From assembly GCA_016717265.1 (NCBI GenBank), contig JADKFX010000001.1, positions 2,430,501-2,494,500 on the forward strand: DNA of 64,000 bases. The letters are read 5' to 3'. Source of the stretch: Saprospiraceae bacterium (GTDB lineage: Bacteria > Bacteroidota > Bacteroidia > Chitinophagales > Saprospiraceae). This document shows positions 1 to 7,735 of the stretch, one piece after another; position 1 is the first letter of the stretch; every line of letters begins with the position of its first letter. A program made the position numbers and the translations under genes. The notes beneath the pieces were generated by a model. The model made no database searches and had not been told where the DNA came from. It saw nothing but the letters and a program-made list of their open reading frames with translations.

Positions 1-10
1 AGTATTCATT

Positions 11-780
11 TTAGAAGCTATATCCTATTGTTATAAATCGCACTACTAAAAAATTAAATCTTATTCCATTCGATACCACTGGTTCCAGTTCTTCAAATAC
101 GGTCATTTGTTGTCCTGTGTTTGGATTGATTTTATTTATTGTGCGATTTTCTTGAATTCTTGTATTGAACTATGTTAGCCTGAATCCTGATTCCATTCCG
201 ACGCTGAATTGGTTGGTTATGTAATATTTAATTCCAAAAAATGGATTAATTCCAGCGTCAATTGTTCTAGCAGTTCTATCAGTTGTGCTTGTACTATTTA
301 AAATAACACCTCCTATAGTGGCATTATTAGGAAAATCATCATCACTTTTGAAGAATTGTCCATAAATGTCAGATCCTATGTAATGAACAAATCTTTTATT
401 TTGAAATTGCTTTTCGATTCCAATCCCACATGTTAAATCAACAATATCAGACGGATGAAATTCGATATTCGTTGAATCTTGGTTCATCCTTGTAGGGTCA
501 TCGGTAAAGTTGATTTGAGTATTTATTGAAAAGTATGCTGCAAGAAATTTACAGAATTCACTTCAATTAAATCTCCAGTTTGATGTTTCTTCTTGAACAT
601 AATTGTAGCAGCTACTGTGTTATTATAAATGTTTTGGATAGATCGAAATCCTAATTCAATCTGATAATTGTTTTTCCTTATCTCACTGATGTTTGATTTA
701 TTTTCTGAGTTTTGGGCACATAAATTTATTCCGAAAAATGTAACTAAAATTATGGAACTAAAATATTTATTCGCTTTTAT
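11..780 (-). pseudogene. Decayed outer-membrane beta-barrel-like protein gene
   Basis: Three reading-frame pieces join into one protein of about 250 residues. The first begins at 780 with a signal-peptide-like stretch ending in CAQ, but its first codon is ATA, with a TAA directly upstream. Near 531-552 the frame must shift so that the protein continues as FLAAYFSINTQINF. At 170-172 an in-frame TAG follows GFRLT, and the same frame then continues to a final TAA at 11-13. The alternating polar and hydrophobic pattern and the phrases IKYYITNQFSVGMESGFRL and GIRFNF resemble a small outer-membrane beta barrel. Three independent lesions make an intact gene unlikely. A product of only the middle 105 residues (170-487) is the alternative, but it would lack a signal peptide. 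Confidence 0.7.
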
Positions 781-807
781 TTATTTTCTTATTGTCAGTA
801 ACGGATT

Positions 808-830
808 GGCATAACGTCAAAGTGTGAAAA
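808..830 (-). repeat. attC-like short repeat, copy A
   Basis: On the plus strand this reads GGCATAACG, one variable base, then CAAAGTGT, one variable base, then AAAA. It matches positions 3795-3817 at 21 of 23 bases. It lies 28 bp upstream of the start of the minus-strand pseudogene. Read on the minus strand it ends in CGTTATGCC, like the R' end of an integron attC site. Its identity as attC is inference. Confidence 0.4.
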
Positions 831-939
831 TACCTAAATCCAATTCGTTTAGAATGTAATATTTGAAAATTTCTAAGGTACCTCCGAATAAAATAAGCCT
901 AATTGGGAGTTTTTTCACATCCTGACATAGAAATCTAAA

Positions 940-991
940 CAACGGCAGAAGGCAGGTTGATATCAATTTACATAAGTTTAGGCCTTCGTTG
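940..991. other. Imperfect hairpin downstream of the VCBS gene
   Basis: CAACG, three unpaired bases (GCA) and GAAGGC near 940-953 can pair with GCCTTCGTTG at 982-991. The loop of about 28 bases itself contains the palindrome TTGATATCAA. There is no T-tract, so an ordinary intrinsic terminator is unlikely. A stem with a small bulge and an inner palindrome could also be an attC-type fold. Confidence 0.35.
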
Positions 992-1022
992 GTGCGTCCT
1001 CTTTTAGTGCTACTCTAGTTTT

Positions 1023-2423
1023 CTACTCAATTGCTATTTTTTTATTCACAACATTTCTCTTGTCATCAATTATCTGTAAAAAATATATCCCATTTCGCAT
1101 CGCACCTTTTTCTAAAGTGAACTCTTTGCCTGTAAAGTTCAGGGTTTTTAATTCTTTACCAAGCAGGTCTGTTATTTTTATAATCGTGTTATTTTGATCC
1201 TCCCTAAAGGATATGGTTGTTTTTGATGTAAGTGGATTTGGATAAATATTAACTTGGAATAGCTGAAGCTCGTTCACACTTGTCGTGTTTTTAATTAATT
1301 GATTTTGAAACCATGCCATTCCGCCAGAGCCACCAAATGTTGCTGAGAGAATGTCCTGGTCACCATCACCGTCAATATCATCCACTCTTACAAAAACAGG
1401 ATAATGAATGGATGTTGTAACTACTTGATATTTGCTTGAATCAAATGCATTTCCACCTTGGTTCCAAAAGCATCTGACAGCACCTTTATAGTCGACTCTG
1501 TTATACATGGATGCTATAAGATCTTTTTTACCATCACCGTTAATATCAGCAGCATAAATGCTAGTTACTACAAAGTTTGTATCAACCACCATCAAATTAT
1601 GAATGGTGAATTTTCCTTTTCCGTCGGATTGGTACCACTTCATGATATTGTCTGAATTAGGAAAATAAGAGCTTGATGGATAAAGTATATCTACAATTCC
1701 GTCTGAATCAAGATCGCATAGGCTCATGTAATAATATCCAAACTCAAGCTGTGAATCGATAGTTTTGGGAGTGTTAAAGCCGCCTTGTGTGTTATTTTGG
1801 GAATATAATATTTTATTGCTGTTTGTAAGCTGAGCGATGTCTTCATATGAGTCGCCATCAAAGTCATGACTTACAATTGAATATCCAAACTGGCTTAGCT
1901 TTATGCCGTTACTGTCTAAAATGCCGTTCGTGTTATTAAAAATGCTTGAAGAGGCAACTATTTCAGGATAATGATCCTTATTGACATCAACGGTGTTGAT
2001 GCCAAAATATTCACCAGCTACATGACTTACAACAGTTCTTGTAAAATTTTCCGAGCCGTCGTTAATAAAAGCCAATACATTTTGCCCGTAATAATTGTCC
2101 GCGGCAAAATCAAGGTGTCCGTCATTATTAAAGTCGGCAAGAGCAATGGATTCTGAGTAATAGAGGTTGTTTTTTCCTGCGTTCCAGATTTGTTTTGCAG
2201 GAGAAAAAGTTCCATTTCCCATATTCTGATACCAAACTATACTGGTATCGGACGAGCGATTAACCATTAGTATATCTTTACTACCATCTCCATTAAGGTC
2301 TACTATCTGCGAATTTGCTGAAGCTTGTTTTGAAAGGGTAAATTGCACAAAGGGGATCTGAGCATTTACTTTTGTGCGTAATCCAAGGAACGCAAAAACA
2401 ATTAGTGGATAAATTTTTTTCAT
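1023..2423 (-). CDS. Secreted FG-GAP/VCBS repeat protein with T9SS sorting domain
   Basis: The 466-residue product starts with a signal peptide (MKKIYPLIVFAFLG, cleaved near VNAQ). It then carries about seven FG-GAP/VCBS repeats, each with an acidic calcium-binding-like loop such as DLNGDGSKD, DFNNDGHLD, DINGDGKKD and DIDGDGDQD. This pattern is typical of an integrin-alpha-like seven-bladed propeller. The last 75 residues (from VNIYPNP) are a type A T9SS C-terminal sorting domain, so the protein should cross the outer membrane through the type IX system and be attached at the cell surface or released. The substrate is unknown. It stands alone with long gaps on both sides. Adhesion or binding of a polymer is a plausible role but is inference. 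Confidence 0.9.
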   Translation of the reverse strand: MKKIYPLIVFAFLGLRTKVNAQIPFVQFTLSKQASANSQIVDLNGDGSKDILMVNRSSDTSIVWYQNMGNGTFSPAKQIWNAGKNNLYYSESIALADFNNDGHLDFAADNYYGQNVLAFINDGSENFTRTVVSHVAGEYFGINTVDVNKDHYPEIVASSSIFNNTNGILDSNGIKLSQFGYSIVSHDFDGDSYEDIAQLTNSNKILYSQNNTQGGFNTPKTIDSQLEFGYYYMSLCDLDSDGIVDILYPSSSYFPNSDNIMKWYQSDGKGKFTIHNLMVVDTNFVVTSIYAADINGDGKKDLIASMYNRVDYKGAVRCFWNQGGNAFDSSKYQVVTTSIHYPVFVRVDDIDGDGDQDILSATFGGSGGMAWFQNQLIKNTTSVNELQLFQVNIYPNPLTSKTTISFREDQNNTIIKITDLLGKELKTLNFTGKEFTLEKGAMRNGIYFLQIIDDKRNVVNKKIAIE

Positions 2424-3064
2424 TTGTAAGTCTTTTTATTAATTTAGAATGGCTTTTAAACAATGAAGTATTACGGTTTGTCCTTACCGATTCCACGGTG
2501 ACAAAAATAGAACAATTTTTTTATTCTCAACCAATTCCTTTGGACATTTTGAATCTCTATGGGTTTTTATTAATAGGCCGAATTCACCGATTGCCAGCTT
2601 CGGCCATCATCAAATTGCTTTTATAAGTATTTTCAAACAAGATTATCCTTAAGTTCAACTTTGGGAAGATATTTCTCGAAACATTGTATGAAATACTCTA
2701 ATATGCAATAATCGTAATGAATTGTTCTAGGACTAAAAATCTTTAGCACCATAAATGATTTCTACTCTTCTAACCACATATTTTTGGAATACAGCTTCAA
2801 ACTATATTGGAATGAAATATTATTCCATAATTAATATACTTTTTTATGAATTTCCGAGCTAAAAATTTTTGTGTTAGGGAAATAATTTGGTATTGTTCAA
2901 TAGAATACATATAGATGATAGTTGGGCATTTGAAAAACGGCAACCCAACCTTTACAAAAATGCCCGATAGAATCACAAATGTTGAGTTTATAACGATCAA
3001 CCCCACTTTTGCTTTTGCGAAGATATAATAGGGTATTTAACAGTATTATTTATGTTATTGTTTC
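2424..3064. other. Gene-poor stretch with one hairpin
   Basis: I see no convincing gene in these 640 bases. Short open frames on both strands lack recognisable motifs. The one structured element is a stem with GGCCGAA at 2576-2582 pairing with TTCGGCC at 2599-2605 across a 16-base loop, with no T-tract. The stretch may be decayed coding sequence, as in the TauE remnant beside it. Confidence 0.5.
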
Positions 3065-3361
3065 TCACCATGGATTGTAGATCGGGTCAGTGAATAAATA
3101 ACTTCCTAAAATTGTCAAAGGAATTGCGGTCAGCAGAAAGATAATAATGGGTTTCAATTCTATTTCAGTTCGTGTTTGCCAAACGATACTCGTCAAACAT
3201 TTCCGAAAATTTGTTTGATTTTCAAAATGTGAACGACTGCTTTTATTCCAACCATTCCTGTCAAAGCGGGAAGTAAAACCAAAGCTTCACCCAAACCGGC
3301 TGCTCCCGAAATTGTCGCGGCAAGGAATGAAATTGCGAATAATATGATTAGTTTAGTACAT
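3065..3361 (-). pseudogene. TauE/SafE-type permease remnant
   Basis: Reading the minus strand from 3361 gives a recognisable N-terminal piece of a TauE/SafE (sulfite exporter TauE/SafE) permease: ISFLAATISGAAGLGEALV, then LLPALTGMVGIKAVVHILK and KQIFGNV. A TGA follows where the family continues RVSFGKHELK. After further stops the frame shifts and resumes as KPIIIFLLTAIPLTILGSYL to a TGA at 3065. The start region also holds a stop just after ATG. Family members are about 250 residues, so only the first 40 percent remains, with at least two stops and a frameshift. The identification rests on my memory of the family's N-terminal pattern; a protein search would settle it. Confidence 0.65.
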
Positions 3362-3428
3362 AAAATTTATTTATTCGTTCAATAAATCATGTTTGTTAGA
3401 AATATTCCTTGCTCTCGGAGTAATAACT

Positions 3429-3761
3429 CTATGCTTTTCGAACGAATTCGGATTTTAAAGCCATTGAACCAAATTCATCAATCTTACAATCAATGTTATG
3501 ATCGCTATCATAGTTTAGCCGAATGTTTTTAACTTTTGTACCTGCTTTAATCGGCTTAGGAAAGCCTTTTACTGGTAGATTTTTAATGACAATGATACTA
3601 TCTCCGTTTTGAAGTTCGTTTCCATTGGCGTCTAAAATTTTTTCACTCACTGTTTCAATTAATTCATCAGGGTTCCACTCATTTCCACATTCGGGACAAG
3701 AATATAATTCGATTCCTAGTGAATAGCAATATGGAGATTTACATTTTGGACAAGATTTCAT
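3429..3761 (-). CDS. yjdM: YjdM/PhnA family zinc-ribbon protein
   Basis: The 110-residue product has an N-terminal zinc ribbon with two Cys pairs (CPKCKSPYC near residue 4 and CPECGNEW near residue 18). The YjdM/PhnA C-terminal domain follows, with the hallmark LQNGDSIIVIKNLPVKG and the repeated pattern IKAGTKVKNIRL. The length and layout match the family, which is small, cytosolic and of uncertain function despite its old name as a phosphonoacetate hydrolase. The gene is intact and single, surrounded by broken genes, which suggests that it arrived or survived on its own. An attC-like repeat lies 34 bp upstream of its start. Confidence 0.92.
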   Translation of the reverse strand: MKSCPKCKSPYCYSLGIELYSCPECGNEWNPDELIETVSEKILDANGNELQNGDSIIVIKNLPVKGFPKPIKAGTKVKNIRLNYDSDHNIDCKIDEFGSMALKSEFVRKA

Positions 3762-3794
3762 ATTTATATTATTTAGTTTTTTTTATTGTAATTA

Positions 3795-3817
3795 GGCATA
3801 ACGGCAAAGTGTAAAAA
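3795..3817 (-). repeat. attC-like short repeat, copy B
   Basis: This matches copy A (808-830) at 21 of 23 bases and lies 34 bp upstream of the yjdM start. The minus-strand reading ends in CGTTATGCC. A partial partner GCTTATAAC occurs about 90 bases further upstream on the same strand (near 3885-3893), which would fit the outer arm of an attC site only loosely. Confidence 0.4.
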
Positions 3818-3980
3818 TAAGATCTTTTTCATGCATTATTTTATAAAACATTTTGTATAAATTTGTATTATTCAATTTTATATGTTGTTATAAGCGTAAC
3901 ATTTTTTTAATTGCCAAGTTTTTCGACAAATTACTAATAACGCTAAAGAGTTTTATTTAATCCAATTTAGAAGAAGCAAA

Positions 3981-4005
3981 GGGTCTTTTTTGAATGGAGA
4001 AGCCC
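3981..4005 (+). repeat. Hairpin repeat left of the transposase remnant
   Basis: The sequence GGGTCTT...AAGCCC folds into a small stem around the core TTTTGAATGGAGAAGCCC. A related hairpin lies at 4465-4485, so the two flank the IS91-like remnant as direct copies. Confidence 0.35.
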
Positions 4006-4123
4006 AATTTTTAATCAATCGGTTAGTTTTGGCATGCCAAGAATATTAAACATTTTTTGATGTTGTACACAAGCATGTAAATTGTCAGCATAAAGTGGAC
4101 CAAATATAACTAAAAACTAGTAT

Positions 4124-4453
4124 GTGTTTCCAAGATCAATTAAATTTACAAATTTTGGAAACAAAGAAGAAACAAAGCGTCTTCAATTAATTCATCAAGA
4201 TCTGCTACTTCCAAAGCCAATACTGAAGGTGCAATTATCCATTGTGTTCAGGATTTTATTAAAGATGGGATTAGACATAAATATTTGTCCAATTTGCAAA
4301 AAAGGCATGATGATTCTTGAGAATACTAAAATTTATTTCAACGGAATTTTAATCGACATCAATATCATAAAGAACAAAGGTTCTCCTAAAAAAGACAATC
4401 TATGTTATGGTAACATTCTATTAAAAATACAGTATACAAATCACCATATCTAA
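4124..4453 (+). pseudogene. IS91-type transposase C-terminal remnant
   Basis: The frame carries NFGNKEETKRLQLIHQ, then a proline-rich linker, then MGLDINICPICKKGMMIL. IS91-family (Y1/HUH-type) transposases found in Bacteroidota end with a segment that reads roughly YG-(x)-NR-KE, a linker, then GID-x-CP-C-KG-M, so this looks like such a tail. The catalytic HUH and tyrosine region is absent upstream, and the last 40 residues do not look like the family. It is therefore a fragment. The identification is by motif only, and the ATG at 4124 is probably not a real start. Confidence 0.5.
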
Positions 4454-4464
4454 AAGAAATACTT

Positions 4465-4485
4465 GGCTTTTGGAATGGCGAAGCC
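4465..4485 (+). repeat. Hairpin repeat right of the transposase remnant
   Basis: GGCTT pairs with AAGCC around the core TTGGAATGGCG. It resembles the hairpin at 3981-4005 (shared core GAATGG, one base, GAAGCC) in the same orientation. Confidence 0.35.
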
Positions 4486-4601
4486 ATAATAAAAAGCTAG
4501 AGATAAATTCAATTCTAAATTACAGGAATGACTAATTCTTGTTTTATTTAATACTAAGGCACCTATACACAGGTCTCGCTGAACACCGTATATTCAAAAG
4601 C

Positions 4602-4706
4602 CTATTTTGTAAATTTTTTATCAGAGTTCTTAATCTTCATGTCTAATGCAAGGCGTGGCTTATGTTTATCCGGCTTAATGTTAATGGCTGCTCTATTTTC
4701 TGTCAT
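4602..4706 (-). CDS. Possible 34-residue basic peptide
   Basis: A short frame starts 9 bp after the stop of the propeller lipoprotein gene and reads MTENRAAINIKPDKHKPRLA and onward to a TAG. It is rich in Lys and Arg and has no signal peptide or membrane segment. I do not recognise a family. The close spacing allows co-translation with the upstream gene, but no good ribosome site is visible, and it could equally be the relic of a longer frame. Confidence 0.3.
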   Translation of the reverse strand: MTENRAAINIKPDKHKPRLALDMKIKNSDKKFTK

Positions 4707-4715
4707 ATTGTTTAT

Positions 4716-5837
4716 TTAATCGATAATCAATTCGATGAATGATGTTCCGTTGAATTTGCAAATACCATTGTTATCTGTTCCAAACCATAGTTCTCCGTTT
4801 TTGTCTTTATAAATTGTATTTATTGCGTTGCTGGTAAGTCCGTTTTTGGTTGTGTAATTAGTTAAGTTGTTTCCGTCATATTTCCAAACTCCTGCGTCAA
4901 CAGTTCCAACCCAAATGTTTCCATTATTGTCTTCGTTAATCGAATATACACGAGCCAAAGTTCCTAAACCTGGTTTTCCAGAGGCTCTAAAGTCCGCATT
5001 ATTAAGTCCTTTTTCTTCAGTGAAATTTGTCAAAGTCTTTCCATTATATCGGAATAATCCAGCACCATTATTTCCAAACCAAAGGTTGCCCTTAGTGTCT
5101 TCAAATAAACCAAGAACGGCAGGACCTGACAGTCCTTTTTCTTTAAACCAAGTTAGTGTTTTACCATCATAACTGCATACTCCCTCTGCTTGGGTTCCAA
5201 ACCAAACATTTCCTTTTTTGTCTTTGAGGATACTGTAAACACCATAGCGACTAAGCGAAAAAGGGGTGTTCATTTGTGAGTTTGAACTTGATGGGTCAAA
5301 TGGTAAATATTCAAGTGAAGAATTGCTGTATCTAAACACTCCACCACCAGCGTAAAACCATAAATCGTTATTTTTTGATTGCCATTCGATTTCTGTACCG
5401 TTAGGTATTTTGACTTTATTGGTAAGTGTTGTGATTTTTTTGCCATCAAATTTACTAATGCCGAATGTACCTGAGCCGAACCAAATATTTCCCAAATCAT
5501 CTTCTTGAATGTTTATTACTTGATTGTCTGCAAGTCCGTCCTTCACGGTAAATTGTGTCAATGTTTTTGCATCGTAACGATAAACACCTGCTCCATTTGT
5601 CCCAATCCAATAATTACCATTTTTGTCTTGAAAAATACTACGTATGTTCTTGTCAATGGTTTTTAAAGTTGTTGAATTGTATTGGTTAACCTGCTGTGAT
5701 GTTTGAGTCGTTACAGAATGTCTTTCCACTTTATTACTTGAATTGTCTGATTTAATTTGTCCGTTGCAAGAATACAAAAAGACAAAAATGAAAGTAGAAA
5801 TGGCGAACTCTATAATAGTTATTTTCAAGTTAATCAT
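4716..5837 (-). CDS. Two-component-regulator-type propeller lipoprotein
   Basis: The 373-residue product begins with a lipoprotein signal whose lipobox ends LYSC near residue 24, followed by a polar Ser/Asn/Gln-rich linker. From about residue 60 it consists of Reg_prop (ligand-binding sensor beta-propeller) repeats with the recurring pattern DKNGN-x-W-(I/F)-GT-x-GAGV-x-(R/K)-Y-(D/N)-GK. About seven blades are visible. In Bacteroidota such propellers usually form the periplasmic part of hybrid two-component systems, but here the protein ends after the last blade with no transmembrane helix, kinase or response-regulator part. It is therefore a free-standing propeller anchored to a membrane. The ligand is unknown. 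Confidence 0.85.
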   Translation of the reverse strand: MINLKITIIEFAISTFIFVFLYSCNGQIKSDNSSNKVERHSVTTQTSQQVNQYNSTTLKTIDKNIRSIFQDKNGNYWIGTNGAGVYRYDAKTLTQFTVKDGLADNQVINIQEDDLGNIWFGSGTFGISKFDGKKITTLTNKVKIPNGTEIEWQSKNNDLWFYAGGGVFRYSNSSLEYLPFDPSSSNSQMNTPFSLSRYGVYSILKDKKGNVWFGTQAEGVCSYDGKTLTWFKEKGLSGPAVLGLFEDTKGNLWFGNNGAGLFRYNGKTLTNFTEEKGLNNADFRASGKPGLGTLARVYSINEDNNGNIWVGTVDAGVWKYDGNNLTNYTTKNGLTSNAINTIYKDKNGELWFGTDNNGICKFNGTSFIELIID

Positions 5838-5869
5838 TTTAGTATTTTAATTTATGGTCGGTTGTCATG

Positions 5870-5890
5870 AGTTGCCTATAACAACGCAAA
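5870..5890 (-). repeat. attC-like end, divergent copy C
   Basis: The plus strand reads TTGCCTATAACAACGCAAA, which on the minus strand gives GTTATAGGC about 36 bp upstream of the propeller gene start. It is only loosely similar to copies A and B but has the same position relative to the gene. Confidence 0.25.
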
Positions 5891-6015
5891 CCTCCGCAAT
5901 TCTCAAGAATTAACCACCTAAGCTAATTATCAAAAGCCACTATCAGATAAATAATTACCAGAATATTTGAACTTGTCCACGAATGCCTGATTAAAATCAG
6001 TTTAAGCTAAGTCCA

Positions 6016-6519
6016 CTAAGAAAACCGCTGCTTGACTTCCTGGTCTTTTGAAATTACAAGACTTTTCATCTGCTCCATATAATCCGCCAAATTGGATTGT
6101 AAGCCCACATTTTCAAGACTCAGTATTTTACAAGCTAATATGCCAGCATTCTTTGCGCCGTTTAAAGCGACCGTCGCAACCGGAACGCCATTTGGCATTT
6201 GCAATATCGACAAAATGGAATCCCAACCATCGATAGAATTACTCGATTTTATTGGAACTCCAATTACAGGCAGGGTAGTGAGTGAAGCAACCATACCGGG
6301 TAAATGTGCGGCACCTCCTGCTCCTGCAATAATCACTTTTAAGCCTCTGGAGATCGCCGTCTTGGCATATTCTACCATGTTTTCAGGAGTGCGGTGCGCT
6401 GATATAATCCGAACTTCATATGAAATCCCAAATTGATCTAAAATTTCGGCAGCATCTTTCATGATTTTTAAATCACTGTCTGATCCCATTATAATACCAA
6501 CTTCCGGATGCTCTTTCAT
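6016..6519 (-). CDS. purE: N5-carboxyaminoimidazole ribonucleotide mutase
   Basis: PurE moves the carboxyl group of N5-CAIR to give CAIR in purine synthesis, in the cytosol as an octamer. The 167-residue product shows the class I motifs: MGSDSDL near residue 12 (nucleotide and phosphate binding), SAHRTPE near 40 with the catalytic His, GAGGAAHLPGM near 66, and GVPIKS near 87. The length is usual. Its start overlaps the end of purK by 4 bp, so the pair is translationally coupled, and PurK provides its substrate. Confidence 0.97.
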   Translation of the reverse strand: MKEHPEVGIIMGSDSDLKIMKDAAEILDQFGISYEVRIISAHRTPENMVEYAKTAISRGLKVIIAGAGGAAHLPGMVASLTTLPVIGVPIKSSNSIDGWDSILSILQMPNGVPVATVALNGAKNAGILACKILSLENVGLQSNLADYMEQMKSLVISKDQEVKQRFS

Positions 6520-7667
6520 GAAATAACTTTGATCGTTTGTGCCACAAATTTAGCGATTTCTTTGCATCTTTCAAGATTGGAGTCCGTAATCGTTACATGT
6601 CCCATTTTGCGATTTGGCCGGGTTTCTTCTTTGCCATAAATATGGACATGAACACCATCGATTTTTAAAATTTCATCCAAACCTACATAACGCGCTTTGC
6701 CAGCATATCCTTCTTCTCCTAATAAATTTACCATAACCGCTGCCCGGGTGTGCTGCGTAGATCCTATACTCAAGCCGGATATAGCTCGCAAATGATTTTC
6801 AAATTGACTGGTAGCACCATTATCCATCGTGATGTGTCCACTATTATGAGGTCTCGGTGCCATTTCATTAATCCAAATCGAACCATCTTTATTGTAAAAA
6901 AATTCCACCGCAAGGAGCCCAACGATTTCAAGCTTATTGGCCAATTCAAAAGCTATTTTGCTCGCCTTTTTTTCAATATCATCCGGAATTTCTGCCGGAC
7001 AAATTACAAATTCAACTAAATTGGCAGTAGGATGGAAATCCATAGATACAGCTGGATACACTTTTGTTTCTCCAATGATATTCCGAACTGCAATAACACT
7101 GATTTCTTTTTTAATATCAGCAAGTGTTTCTATTACACTATGACCATCCATCAGTTTTGGTATAAAAGTTTCATCATGAATAAGCTCAACACCTTTGCCA
7201 TCATAACCTCCGGTTCTTAATTTTTGAACAAAAGGAAATGAAAGTGCTCCGGAATCAATCGCTTCTTCAATTTCTAATTTTGAATTAAATAATCGAAATG
7301 GAGCTGTTGGAAAATGGTGATCCTTGTAAAATTGTTTTTGATTTCCTTTATCCTTAATTAAATCTATAATTGCAGCCTGAGGATATACCAAAATACCTAA
7401 TGCCTCAAGTTTATAAAGACCTTTAGTATTTACATTCTCGATTTCAATTGTAATAATTTGCAAAACTTGACCAAAGCCAACAACATCTTCATAGGAAGTA
7501 ATATCGCCTTCTATAAAATTTGCACTGGCTCTTCCAGCTGGATAATCTCTTGATTTGTCAAGGAAGAATAACTCTAAGCCTAGGCTATAGCCTTCCTGAG
7601 CCAACATTCTGCCGAGTTGTCCGCCACCTAAAATACCAATATTGAGATCGCCAGGAATATAAAACAT
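6516..7667 (-). CDS. purK: N5-carboxyaminoimidazole ribonucleotide synthase
   Basis: PurK uses ATP and bicarbonate to carboxylate AIR, giving the unstable N5-CAIR used by PurE. The product has the N-terminal motif IGILGGGQLGRML and then the ATP-grasp fold, with the glycine-rich loop KLRTGGYDGKG, the metal-binding segment VEFFYNKDGSIWINEMAPRP and the C-terminal PurK domain. I chose the ATG at 7665-7667 (MFYIPGD) rather than the ATG 45 bp upstream at 7712. The extra 15 residues are not family-like and would crowd the divergent dihydroorotase gene. Confidence 0.96.
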   Translation of the reverse strand: MFYIPGDLNIGILGGGQLGRMLAQEGYSLGLELFFLDKSRDYPAGRASANFIEGDITSYEDVVGFGQVLQIITIEIENVNTKGLYKLEALGILVYPQAAIIDLIKDKGNQKQFYKDHHFPTAPFRLFNSKLEIEEAIDSGALSFPFVQKLRTGGYDGKGVELIHDETFIPKLMDGHSVIETLADIKKEISVIAVRNIIGETKVYPAVSMDFHPTANLVEFVICPAEIPDDIEKKASKIAFELANKLEIVGLLAVEFFYNKDGSIWINEMAPRPHNSGHITMDNGATSQFENHLRAISGLSIGSTQHTRAAVMVNLLGEEGYAGKARYVGLDEILKIDGVHVHIYGKEETRPNRKMGHVTITDSNLERCKEIAKFVAQTIKVIS

Positions 7668-7735
7668 AAAATATTTTTGCGAAAATCGGAAGCTTTGCCA
7701 ACATCTTATCAATTTTATGCATCTTTTCGTAAATT

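Larger units (their letters stand above)
3762..4123. other. Gene-free stretch with repeat and hairpin
   Basis: No gene is visible. The stretch carries the attC-like repeat copy B near 3795 and a hairpin at 3981-4005. It is otherwise AT-rich and unremarkable. Confidence 0.5.

Noticed and set aside
2797..3006. 69-residue minus-strand frame in the gene-poor stretch
   Set aside because: Composition is that of AT-rich noncoding DNA, no motif is seen and no ribosome site or promoter is clear.
4602..4706. Antitoxin of a toxin-antitoxin pair
   Set aside because: The peptide is basic and short, but no toxin gene or antitoxin motif is adjacent.
7668..7712. Longer purK start at 7712
   Set aside because: The added 15 residues do not fit PurK N-termini, and MFYIPGDLNIGILGGG gives the usual start.
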